Positions 29,700-38,925 of a stretch of 64,000 bases of DNA are shown here, in pieces; within the stretch, counting starts at the first letter, position 1; each line of letters starts with the position of its first letter. Location: NCBI GenBank assembly GCA_949825045.1, contig OX463807.1, positions 37,034,749 through 37,098,748 of the forward strand, given 5' to 3'. Made by a program: the position numbers and the translations under genes. This DNA is from Argyresthia goedartella (taxonomy: Eukaryota; Arthropoda; Insecta; Lepidoptera; Argyresthiidae). A model generated the notes under the pieces. That model made no database searches. It saw only the letters and a program-made list of their open reading frames with translations, and was not told the DNA's origin.

Positions 29700-32234
29700 C
29701 TAAATAGAAAGTGAATAGTGCTTCTTTAGTCGGTTCTTAAAGATATTCAGTGATGGACTGTCCCTGATGGTGCAGGGAAGTTCATTCCACAGCCGTATAG
29801 CGCGGATTCTAAACCCGTGCTCGAAGGTTGCAGTGGAGCGTTGTGGGGCTTTAAGCATAGTAGCCATGTGAGTTCTCCAAGGCCTGCATGAAGAAAGAAA
29901 TTCGAAGCGATCACGCAGGAAGTTAGGATACCGAGGGTTCCACAAAATATTGTAGAGCAGGCATAGGATATGAGAGTCCCGTCGAAGACGAATCGGAAGC
30001 CAATTCAACTCCCTGCGATGTTGAGAAACGTGATCATATTTTCGCAGTCCGAAGATGAACCGAATTCCGAGGTTTTGAAGTCGTTCGAGTTTGTTCAGTT
30101 GCTCTTCATTTGCGCTTACCCAGCAAACATCAGCATAGTCAATGAGGGGAAGTAAAAGAGACTGGGCGAGAATAATGGAGATGGAGTTAATAAATATAGA
30201 AAATAGAAGAGGAGAGAGAATGCCACCTTGGGGGACACCGGAGGTGAGGTCACACCAATCCGTGCAAGTCGTCTCCGATTTGATACGCTGTTTACGGTCA
30301 CGAAGGTATGAGTCGAACCAGCTGATAGAATGGGAAGAGAGATTAAGAGATTTGAGAAGTTCAACGAGAATGTCAAAGTCAACACAGTTAAAGGCACTGC
30401 TGAAGTCGAGCAGGGTAAGCAACGAAAGCTGCTTCTGATCCATGGTAACCTGAATATCATCCGTCACTTTAAAAAGAGCCGTAACTGTGCTGTGACCCGG
30501 TCTGAAGCCTGATTGAAAAGGATTTAATAGGTTGTTAGAGGATAGATATTGGGAGAGCTGGGTATGGACAATGGATTCGAGGACTTTTGATAGGATCGGC
30601 AAGATGGAAATCGGGCGATATTCTTTGAAGCAGGTGGGATTGGATGATTTAGGGAGAGGGATAACTAGTGCATGTTTCCAAGCAGTAGGGAAGGAGCAGT
30701 TTGAAAGGGAAAAATTTAAAATGTGCGTTATGGGCGGAAGCAGGTCATCTAGGATAGTGAAGATCATTTTTAGGCAGATGTTGTCAGGTCCGACTGCTTT
30801 GGAGCTAATCGCCAACAATGCCCTTTTAACTGTGTCAACTCCGACATATCTCATGTTGAAGGGAGTGGTGTTGGAAAGTGACCTAGAACGCAGGCTCCGA
30901 AGAGTGGCTTGCTTGACGGTAGAGTCCATCACAACGGGCGGTGCGGAGAGAAATTGATTAAGAGCGTTGAGATCGACATTACCTGAATGCGGGTCCTGGG
31001 CCTGGGACTTGCCAATACCAAGTGTCCTGAGAAATTTCCACACCTGAGCAGGAGTGTACCTTTCGATACACTCAAAGATGTGGCGGCGTTTGGCGTCGCG
31101 ACAGAGACGATTGCAACGATTTCGAAGCGATTTGTAGGTGAGAAAATTGTCATCTGTCGGATCCTTTTTGTACCTGCACTTAGCCCGATCTCTCTTGGTC
31201 ATAAGTCGCTTGATATCATCGTTTAGCCAGGGAGCAGGCAGGTGCTTCACTCTAACTTTTTTAATGGGAGCATGTTTGTCATAAAGTCCCAGGACAATTG
31301 TATTGAAGCTGTGAATTTTGTCATCAACGCTCTCGCTCAAGATGACAGGGGACCAATCGACCAGTGAAACATCAGACTTGAGGGAATCCAGGTTGATGGC
31401 TTTGAAGCTGCGAGTTTCAATAAATTTGGTTCTGCACTTAGAGGACCTAATTTTATATGAGACGTAAATGAGGTCGTGAAAAGAAAAAGGTGAGTTAAGT
31501 TGACCATGAGTGGCCACCTTATTCAGGTTGGAAATGATTATGATGTCAAGAAGAGAGGGCGAGCAATGTGGCTGAGAATGGGTGGCCGCAAGCGGCAAAA
31601 TGTGCAGATTGTATGAATCTACTATTGACCTAAGCTTGGCTGAACGAGAATCATTTTTGAGGAGACAAGTGTTGAAATCCCCAAGAATGAGAGTGTCATC
31701 GTAAAGTGGGGTCAAATCATTAAGAATAGATTCAAAGGTGTCGAAATAATCAACACGGAGAGAGGGGCTATAAACAACACCAAGAAGCACCTTATTGTGA
31801 TAAAGAAGAATTTCGAGGAAGAGATATTCGGCAGACTCGGAGTACTGGCTAGGGGATGCGCTGATCACCTTGCACGGAATATCCGCACGCAGGTAAACAG
31901 CAACACCTCCATCCGCTTTCCCGACTCTGTCATTCCTGTAGAGCCTGAAGCCTGGAAGAGAGTACATAGATGAGGAGAGTGAAGGCTTCAGGAATGACTC
32001 GGAGACAAGGATAGCGTCCACATGTTGGTCACTAAAAGCCTCGATAAGATCGGTGTAGCTCGTGTGAATGCTCTGAGCATTGATGTGCACAATGTTCAGA
32101 TTCTTCCCAGACCCACCAAAGACAGTTCTGAGTTTGCCAGAAAGTGGTTCCTCCACACTGGAAATGTCACTTTCTGCACTTACAAATTCATCGCTAGACG
32201 CACACGACAAGAAGCTATCGTTATTGAGATTCAT
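29700..32234 (-). CDS. LINE C ORF2, open frame lacking the RT catalytic YADD region
   Basis: This is an 844-residue open frame from an ATG. The endonuclease shows NIVHINAQSIHTSYTDL, ILVSESFL, LILGDFNTCLL and LLDIIIIS. The RT shows YRPISILPILSKVLE, LLTLLDFSSAFNCVDFDIL and SGVPQGGILSPLLFSIFINS. At residue 686/687 (plus-strand 30,176/30,177) it jumps to IILAQSLLLPLIDYADVCW. Compared with the copy at 9-12 kb, 133 codons (equivalent to 11,094-11,492) are missing, including YADD and the residues after it, with the frame kept. The C-terminal RLWNELPCTIRDSP block is present. The product could still be an endonuclease, but not a polymerase. There are no stops or frameshifts elsewhere. Confidence 0.88.
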   Translation of the reverse strand: MNLNNDSFLSCASSDEFVSAESDISSVEEPLSGKLRTVFGGSGKNLNIVHINAQSIHTSYTDLIEAFSDQHVDAILVSESFLKPSLSSSMYSLPGFRLYRNDRVGKADGGVAVYLRADIPCKVISASPSQYSESAEYLFLEILLYHNKVLLGVVYSPSLRVDYFDTFESILNDLTPLYDDTLILGDFNTCLLKNDSRSAKLRSIVDSYNLHILPLAATHSQPHCSPSLLDIIIISNLNKVATHGQLNSPFSFHDLIYVSYKIRSSKCRTKFIETRSFKAINLDSLKSDVSLVDWSPVILSESVDDKIHSFNTIVLGLYDKHAPIKKVRVKHLPAPWLNDDIKRLMTKRDRAKCRYKKDPTDDNFLTYKSLRNRCNRLCRDAKRRHIFECIERYTPAQVWKFLRTLGIGKSQAQDPHSGNVDLNALNQFLSAPPVVMDSTVKQATLRSLRSRSLSNTTPFNMRYVGVDTVKRALLAISSKAVGPDNICLKMIFTILDDLLPPITHILNFSLSNCSFPTAWKHALVIPLPKSSNPTCFKEYRPISILPILSKVLESIVHTQLSQYLSSNNLLNPFQSGFRPGHSTVTALFKVTDDIQVTMDQKQLSLLTLLDFSSAFNCVDFDILVELLKSLNLSSHSISWFDSYLRDRKQRIKSETTCTDWCDLTSGVPQGGILSPLLFSIFINSISIILAQSLLLPLIDYADVCWVSANEEQLNKLERLQNLGIRFIFGLRKYDHVSQHRRELNWLPIRLRRDSHILCLLYNILWNPRYPNFLRDRFEFLSSCRPWRTHMATMLKAPQRSTATFEHGFRIRAIRLWNELPCTIRDSPSLNIFKNRLKKHYSLSI

Positions 32235-32432
32235 AATATGTAGATAAAATAATATACTATAATATAATATAAATATATAACTAGGTATAGGAATATACCT
32301 AGCAGAAAATATATAATGATTAAGGAATCAAAAGAAAAAAAAAAGACTAATATAAACCAATGGGGTGACCTAAACCCTCACCAGGCATGGATTGTTGTAA
32401 GAAATCAGAAAACCTACTATTACATTGTAAAT

Positions 32433-32461
32433 AAACATCACACACACACACACACACACAC
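32433..32461. repeat. (CA)n microsatellite
   Basis: About 14 CA units inside the ORF1-ORF2 spacer of LINE C. Confidence 0.9.
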
Positions 32462-32850
32462 ACTTTACACAATAAGAAAGCAATAAACTATAGCGCTAAC
32501 AATAGAATAAAATCCACAGCAAAAAGGTAAGCGCAAGAGGGACCGCGACTTCAAAAGCCGCACAATGGCACTTAAAAAAAAAAAAACTATCATACTGTGT
32601 TAATATGCAAGGCTGTATGGTCTAGAAACCTTTGCCTGCCTGACAAGGCAAATGAACCAAAAAAAAAAACATGTGTCAATATGCTGTCAATAGTTGCAAA
32701 TAAATCGAGTGGACTTGAAATTTAAAATAAAAATAGTTGCTACTACCTCGCAAAACCTTACTAGTAGAGAAAAGGATCAGGACATGAGCACTGTCCCACC
32801 GGGGGAACGGAACGCTAAATGTGATTGGTTTAGAGACAGACGAAGAGGGT

Positions 32851-33643
32851 CTAACCTTGCTTCTTCTTGCCCTGCGACTGAGTGGCCTGTTTGCTGGTCA
32901 CTACGCCGGAGGCAGATGCGGCGGCGCCCTCAGCAGGTTTATTCCCTTTGCCGGCTGGCGAGGGGGTCTCCTTGCTCGGGTACTTCGCCATGAGTGGCCG
33001 CAAATCTGCCCAGCACTCCAGCCTCTGCCGCGACTTGTCAGGCAGCAACACGTGTATCTTGCCGTCCGACGTCGAACTGCTGCTGATGCCGAAGTACTTC
33101 CGCGCCGCCAAGAAAACGTCGTGCCGGGATTTTGTCAAACTCAGACACCAAAATGCCTGAGCCCTTGAGCTCCTTTTTGCGATCCCAGACTTCACAGCGT
33201 GCTGAGTGTGTGGCGAAGCGAACCAGCAGTGGGCGTGTCTTCGTGCTCTTGGCTCCCAGTCTGTGCACCACCCTGATGTCATCGAGGCACATGTCGGGCA
33301 ATTTAAGGCGGTCTTCGAACACTGCCCTTAACACTTCGTCTGGCTGCTCCGTGTCGGTCTCCTTGATGCCGTGAACTAGCAGCACTTTACGCCGCGCCGC
33401 AGTCTCGTGCCGGTCGAGGCCGAGGGTCAAGTACTCAAGTTGATTCTTGAGTGCTCCCAGGCTCTTCCAGACCAGCAACTTGAAGTCACGGAACTCACTC
33501 GCCAGCTTTGTGATGTTCAGGGGTCCGGAGGCAGGTGTGGCCGCTTGCAGCTCCTGCTCGAACTTCCCGATGCGCTCACTGAGTGACTCCGAGATGGCCT
33601 CCATGTTCTCCTGCAGCTTGGCGTAGAGGTCCTTAGAGTTCAT
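32851..33643 (-). pseudogene. LINE C ORF1, one frameshift
   Basis: It starts at ATG (33,643). The first about 70 residues are a probable coiled coil (EAISESLSERIGKFEQEL, then FKLLVWKSLGALKNQLEYL). Residues about 85-165 read RRKVLLVHGIKE, LDDIRVVHRLGAKS and RPLLVRFATHSARCEVWDRK, resembling the RRM-like core of L1-type ORF1 proteins. Near 33,135-33,155 the frame shifts and continues as SLTKSRHDVFLAARKYFGI and a DGKIHVLLPD block, the C-terminal domain of that family. A Lys/Ala/Ser-rich end finishes with TAG at 32,851. The base composition is markedly GC-richer than in LINEs B, D and E. The family role is RNA binding and chaperoning of the element transcript. Confidence 0.75.
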
Positions 33644-33695
33644 TGTGTTGTGCTTGGTGAATTTATTTAATTGTGAAAATCAGTGAGGTTCGAAG

Positions 33696-33698
<3 letters not shown>

Positions 33699-33725
<27 letters not shown>
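33699..33725. repeat. Poly(A) run
   Basis: An uninterrupted A-run of about 27 nt (poly-T on the minus strand), at the boundary between LINE C and the BEL/Pao remnant. Confidence 0.9.
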
Positions 33726-33728
<3 letters not shown>

Positions 33729-33839
33729 GCACATCTTGTGGGGAATTTATTTCAGGAGAGCCTCGCGCCGGGGGTATCCTTTTGAAAATGAGTAGCAAAC
33801 TACGCTGGTCCTCTTCTATCAGCCGACATGGCCGTGGTT

Positions 33840-34716
33840 GTCGTCTTGTTAAAGTGTATATAGCCGTTTTTATTTGCTTTGCAATAAAGGCACTCCACCT
33901 CGAATTAGTTGGTGAGTAACTCGTAATTATTATCATTACGGAGATGCTTTTCCCGGAGAGGGAATCCCTTTTATATTTATTTGGACAATGGTTCTTCGTT
34001 TTTCGCCGTATACCTCTCGAAGTTTCTGAAGTGCAATGCCAAGTCTTTTTACAACGATGCGGCCAATGGTGGTGTTCATTTTCATTTTATTCCGGCTGAT
34101 TCTCCTCATTTCGGTAGTGTTTGGGAGGCGGGTGTGAAATCGTGTTATATCATCTTCAAAGAGTCATGGGAAATTTAAAATTAACTTATGAAGAGCTTAA
34201 TACTACCCTGGTACAGATAGAAGCCGTACTGAATTCGCGCCCTCTGACTCCTCTGTCGGCTGATCTGGAAGATTTGCTGCCATTGACTCCGGGTCACTTC
34301 CTCGTCACGTGATCAATGATTTCGTTACCAGGAACAGACTACAATGATAGCAAGTACGACTATTTGACAAGATATCAAAGAGTTAAGAAGCTCCTTCCAC
34401 ATTTCTGGACGAGGTGTAGTTAAGAATATATTTCTGAGATACAACAAAGAACTAAATGGAGAGTTAACAATTTGATTTTTGACTTGATTTTTGATTTGAT
34501 TTGATTGACAAATTGAATTTGGATACGCTGGTCCTTCTTAAGGAAGACAACTTTTCGCCGCTTCAATGGAAGCTCGGCATACCGGTCGTAGCCGTCTACC
34601 CGGGTCCTGATGGTATCAGTCGAGTGGCGGATGTAAGGATTGCTGGTGGAGTGGTGAGAAGGTCTTTAGCAAGATTCGCCCCTTGCCACTGCAAGATTTT
34701 TGAAAGACGAGCATAA
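33840..34716 (+). pseudogene. BEL/Pao-type LTR retrotransposon integrase remnant
   Basis: Fragments in shifting frames match the C-terminal half of a BEL/Pao integrase, the enzyme that joins element cDNA to host DNA. They are YIAVFICFAIKALHLELV (about 33,857-33,912), a DNGSSF catalytic-core block (about 33,984), [20 protein letters not shown] (about 34,080-34,138), [19 protein letters not shown] (about 34,202-34,258) and, after a disruption, LVLLKEDNFSPLQWKLG (about 34,529-34,580) and PGPDGISRVADVR. Stops, frameshifts, a gap after LELV and a TTTGA-rich insertion (about 34,475-34,505) break it. No LTR or gag/protease/RT part is visible. Confidence 0.8.
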
Positions 34717-34739
34717 AACCCCTCCAGGTATGTCGTACA

Positions 34740-35290
34740 ATAGGTTTAGGTTATCTGTCAATTGTAAATACACCATTTTTTTCGCCAGATTTTATCATTT
34801 CCAAGAACTGCTGCAGTTGCAACACCATCGATGGCTGTCGAAATAACGAAATTCATCAATCTTGTTCCCTGTTTATTAAATAGAACAACTTGCCCAAACA
34901 TTTTACGTCTGAGCTGAAAAGTAGACGATAAGCAAATTAAAATCGACTTGTTTGTTTATAAATCAATCATCCATCGTCGGCGTGTAAATCGAAAAGTTTG
35001 TGATTTGAGGAAAATTTGCTCATGACTCCTGCGTTGGGGGAAACATTTATCGAATTTTATAAATTCCAGCATAAATAGGAGAATACGCGAGCTGAAAATA
35101 CTCTTTTTGCTTCGAGAAGTTCCTGTGTTAGGCTCAAGGGCTAATTATAGGTACCTGACTATCTAATTGTATCTGAGTAAACGACTTGACTCTATTCGGC
35201 TTAAGAGTTTCGACGACAGCATCATCATACTCCTACTCCTCTGTAATTATCTCAGCTTTTCATTAGTTTTCAGATTTCTTCTCTTATATC
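34740..35290. other. No gene recognised
   Basis: This is AT-rich sequence with no recognisable frame. Confidence 0.4.
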
Positions 35291-35299
35291 GCTAAAGAG

Positions 35300-35545
35300 A
35301 AAAAAATACGGTCTGTCTGTCCGTCCGTTGTCCGTCAGCGAGCTATATCTCATGAGCCATAGTTACTAGAGACTTGAAATGTTCACAGAATGTGTATTTT
35401 TGTTGGTGCTACAAATAAAAAAAATACATGCATTTTTTTAATAAACGGTGGTCCCATATAAGAGACGTTTTTAGGGTTCCGTAGAGAAACAAGGAACCCT
35501 TATTTTACTGTACGATGTAACGGAACCATTTGTGTGCGACACCGA
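35300..35545 (-). repeat. Interspersed repeat L, minus-oriented fragment
   Basis: The segment includes GGTCTGTCTGTCCGTCCG and, further on, TTAGGGTTCCGTAGAG, the inverse of blocks in the plus-strand copy at 35,985-36,360. Confidence 0.55.
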
Positions 35546-35984
35546 CGCAAAGTTTACCGATTTTTTCATGTTCAAATAAACACAACTTATGCTTAGACCT
35601 CCTCCACCCCCTCTTGATAGGCCTTGCAAAATGATATAAGGTTACGAAACAGATTCAGTGGAGCTTATTTCACGCTAATTATCCCCGAAGCGGCACGCTA
35701 CACGAGCAACATCGATTATCCATTAACAAACCTACTGATCTCGCCGTCATCGCTGTATGCAGATGAGGGGTTAACTCGCAGGTTAATTTCTAGAAATAAT
35801 TTATGGGATCCATTACGTGAGTAGGTCAAAAGGGCTTGCTTGACCACATAATTCCCTGTCCGTGAGATTAGGTAGATGCTATGTGAGTTAACTGGATACG
35901 TTTGAAATATTATGTACGCAAATATCAATTGATAAGCCGATATTAATTGGGAAATTCGGAGGATGCCAGTGATAATATAAAAAA

Positions 35985-36360
35985 CGGTCAAGTGCGAGTC
36001 TTAACACGCACGAAGGGTTTCGTACCACCGTACAATGGTAAGGATGGTGTGGAGTGAATAGTTTGGATTTTACACAGCAAAATATTGTTTACAAAGTTAT
36101 TGGTGCGGCTACTTTCACACTCCTTGCATGTAACCAGTTAATAAGTTGTTATGTGGTATTGAAAGAATTGTTGTATGGGAGCCCCCTTAAATATAAATGT
36201 TATTCTGTTTTTTAGTATTTGTTGTTATTGCGGCAACAGAAATACATCATATGTGCAAATTGTATATATCTAACTATCACGGTTCATGAGATACAGCCGC
36301 GTGACAGACGGACGGACGGACAGCCGAGGCTAAGTAATTGGGTCCCGTTTGGCATTGGAT
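35985..36360 (+). repeat. Interspersed repeat L
   Basis: It runs from ACGGTCAAGTGCGAGTC and AAGGGTTTCGTACCACC through TGTATGGGAGCCCCC, CACGGTTCATGAGATACAG and GACAGACGGACGGACGGACA to a TTGGGTCCCGTTT block. Its first part recurs at 60,238-60,412 and, weakly, at 45,600-45,740. From general knowledge this is a repeat very common in lepidopteran genomes; its mobilisation class is not evident here. Confidence 0.7.
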
Positions 36361-36604
36361 TCATATTTAAACCTTTACTGCATACTAGCCCATATATGGT
36401 TTCATAGGTTTTAAACTTTATTACCAAGCAGTAAGGTTAGAAATCGCGGGTCAGGCCATGCATTAAGGGGTTAAGACGATGTGTATTATCAAATGCCTAT
36501 CTTTGAAGCGTTATTCCCCTTCAAGGAGATTGTTTCCTAATCCTGAAAAATATATGTTGAGAGAAAACATCATATTTTCAATGAAAACTATTTGAAGAAA
36601 AAAA

Positions 36605-36775
36605 AAACTAAATAGACAACGACCTCTGTGCCGTTGCGTTCTGCCTTAGAAGCGAGAGGTCCCGGGTTCGAATCCCGGCTCGGAAGGATGAAAATAAAAT
36701 TATAGGGTATCCTAGTGTGGGGCCAGAAGTAATGTGTGTGCCTGTATATAAATGCACAATGTTTATATTTTTCAC
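36605..36775 (+). mobile_element. tRNA-headed SINE, family S3
   Basis: Head: GCGAGAGGTCCCGGGTTCGA with a T-arm-like pairing. Body: GGGTATCCTAGTGTGGGGCC, ending near ATGTTTATATTTTTC. Orientation is plus. Confidence 0.7.
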
Positions 36776-36796
36776 CCAAAACGTGTTAACTCAAAC

Positions 36797-37622
36797 TCAA
36801 AAGTACTTTATTACTGTAGATATTTACATATACTTAGCAAACGTCATTTTTTGCTTCTTCTCTACATTGGACCACTGTGGGAGAAGAAGGGCGTAGAAAC
36901 TCCCACAGATTGATTTTTACATCTCTTTTAAAAATAGGTTGTGCTAATACAATTATGATTTATTTTTATTTAATAAGCTGGAATAAATAATTACAAAATT
37001 ATTAACAGGTCTGTGTTGAGCCAGATAAACCCCATACAGTCCTGTCGTTTAAGTAATCTTGAACATTGTAATATCCCTTTTTCGACAAAGTCGCTTTAAC
37101 ATGCTTTTTAAATTGCTCAAATGGCAATTTCAAAATCTCCAGAGGTATCTTATTGTAGTAGAGAATGCACTGACCCTTGAAAGAATTGCTAACCTTCGCG
37201 AGTCTAAAACGGGGCGCACATGTGATTATTTCTTAGGTAAACATTACAGCTATCGCTAAGTTTGGAAAATGTTGTAAGGTTCTTGCTTACATACATTATA
37301 TTTTCGAAAATAAATTGACTAGCTACTGTTAGTATGTCAATTTCTTTAAAAAGCTCTCTTAAGGAGTCTGTTCGTTTTAAATTATAAATTGCTCGAATAG
37401 CTCTTTTCTGTAAAATAAAAATAGTTTGAATATCCGCTGCTTTCCCCCACAACAAGATACCATAGGACATCACACTATGAAAGTAACTAAAATATACTAG
37501 CCTAGATGTAGCCACATCCGTGCTTTGTCTGATGTTCCTAACAGCGTAAGCCGCAGAACTTAATTTACCAGCCAATTTATCTATGTGGGGTCCCCACTGC
37601 AATTTGCTATCAATGGTTATCT
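36797..37622 (-). mobile_element. LINE family E, 5'-truncated minus-strand copy
   Basis: It starts at 37,622 inside ORF2, equivalent to about 55,565 of the plus copy, and runs to the E-type tail near 36,797 (reverse of AAAGTACTTTTG). The stem-loop CTGTGGGAG/CTCCCACAG is intact at about 36,871-36,904. Confidence 0.88.
37020..37602 (-). pseudogene. LINE E ORF2 C-terminal part
   Basis: The minus strand encodes the RT thumb and C-terminal part: QWGPHIDKLAGKLSSAAYAV, MSYGILLWGKAADIQ, FILQKRAIRAIYNLK and LFKEIDILTVASQFIFENIM. It then loses frame near 37,210-37,230, after which GQCILYYNK-type and C-terminal FKKHVKATL-type residues follow to about 37,030. It has no RT catalytic core. Confidence 0.85.
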
Positions 37623-38000
37623 CTCAGGATCCAAAAATATAGTTGATATGATTCCGTGGTTTTAGATAAATACATAGTAATAAAAAACATACTATTTTCG
37701 TATTATTCGACCGTAGCGACAGACGTAACACCCAAGTTGCAATGAGAGCTGTTATGAACTTTATTTTAAAATGTTTGTGACGAAAATTTCAACCACCACG
37801 AATCGATTTGTTAATTATACTGACACAAGAGCCTTATAATGGGTTTATTAAGAATACATTAAGCTCCGAAGAATACATTGAGCTACGAATGTGACACACG
37901 GCGACTCCAGTCAGATATGCATATTTTAAACTCATAATTACAAAGTATTACACGTAAATATGAGTCAGCACAATAGGAAATTAAGGAACATGTGTCGGCT

Positions 38001-38702
38001 ATGAATAGTTTGTTGGAGACGTGTAAGTATAATTATGACACTTTCATATCTTTGACCGACAATCACATCTGTGATTGTAAACAAGCTCCAGCGGACTGTT
38101 CCGTGCCGACCGTGTGTCCCGCCGAGCAGCCGGCCGAACAGCTGATACTGACCCAGGCGCCGCCGTCAGTCGACTTGAGTACTAATAGTGTTATCAATAA
38201 CGCCTCCTTCTCTCGGACAAAGGATAGGTATATAATGTACAGCGATGAACTTGGAAAAAATATGGGTTTACAACTTAGTCAGCGCGTGGGCCAGGCAATA
38301 TTAAATAACTGTATGCCTGGCGCCACATATTCACAAATATTAAACAAAGTGTTGTCATCGCAGTTTTTAGAACCAACCACCCTAATTATTTTAATTGGTA
38401 GAAGGGAAAATGTTTCTAAAAAACTAATTACTAAATACTTTTCCAAATTAAATTCTTTACAAAATGTAGATAGAATAATCTTGTTTGCGTTTCCCTTCAG
38501 CCAATCTTTGTCACAACATGAAAATCATATAAGACATGATTATAATACATTTATACACACATTGACATGTCGTCATACTGAAAAATTTCATTTCATAGAC
38601 ACCAATATTTGTATTGGAAAATATTTTTATTTGACTAAGGATAGGTATTACCTATCTAGGTTTTATACAAAACAGATCAGTCACTATCTTATTTTATTTT
38701 GA
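38001..38702 (+). CDS. LINE B ORF1: SGNH-like domain protein
   Basis: This frame of about 233 residues starts at ATG 38,001. An upstream ATG at 37,960 lies in another frame and would join this one through a two-base change, so the true start may have been lost. A short N-terminal part has a few Cys (CKYNYDT, HICDCKQ). Residues about 65-230 look like an SGNH/esterase fold: YSDELGKNMGLQL at the place of the GDS block, MPGATYSQIL in the middle, LIILIGRREN at the GxND place, and a DRYYLSRFYTKQISHYLI end at the place of the Asp/His block. The catalytic Ser is replaced. Compared with LINE D ORF1 it lacks the long coiled coil. In CR1-type elements such ORF1 proteins bind element RNA or membranes; the function here is inferred. 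Confidence 0.6.
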   Translation: MNSLLETCKYNYDTFISLTDNHICDCKQAPADCSVPTVCPAEQPAEQLILTQAPPSVDLSTNSVINNASFSRTKDRYIMYSDELGKNMGLQLSQRVGQAILNNCMPGATYSQILNKVLSSQFLEPTTLIILIGRRENVSKKLITKYFSKLNSLQNVDRIILFAFPFSQSLSQHENHIRHDYNTFIHTLTCRHTEKFHFIDTNICIGKYFYLTKDRYYLSRFYTKQISHYLILF

Positions 38703-38925
38703 ACTCAGTCAAGTTTTTGACTAATGAAACGCCTGCTTCTATTGAGCAGTGTAATAATAATGACATGTACTCCTTGGAATCTGTTCCAAGCTCTTTAAAT
38801 TAACCCATAGGACAACAGAGAGTAACTCTGGCAGTAATATTAATATTTGTATAAATATACCTTCATCTTGCCCATTAAATCAAGTTACTAGTAATGAAAA
38901 ATGTAAAAGTAAGAATATTTTAAAC

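Larger units (their letters stand above)
29598..33690 (-). mobile_element. LINE family C, minus-strand copy
   Basis: It reads from about 33,690 down to about 29,600. ORF1 is at 33,643-32,851 with one frameshift, then about 0.6 kb with (CA)n and A/T runs, ORF2 at 32,234-29,700, and a short AT-rich 3' UTR that meets the tail of LINE D. A 27-bp A-run on the plus strand (about 33,699-33,725) lies just beyond its 5' side and separates it from BEL/Pao sequence. Confidence 0.8.

Noticed and set aside
30330..31226. Plus-strand open frames across 30.1-31.2 kb
   Set aside because: They lie antisense to the 844-codon LINE C ORF2 and show no domain; they are shadows of that frame.
32694..33374. Overlapping plus-strand frames in a GC-rich block
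   Set aside because: They are antisense to LINE C ORF1, and the GC-rich composition keeps several frames open by chance.
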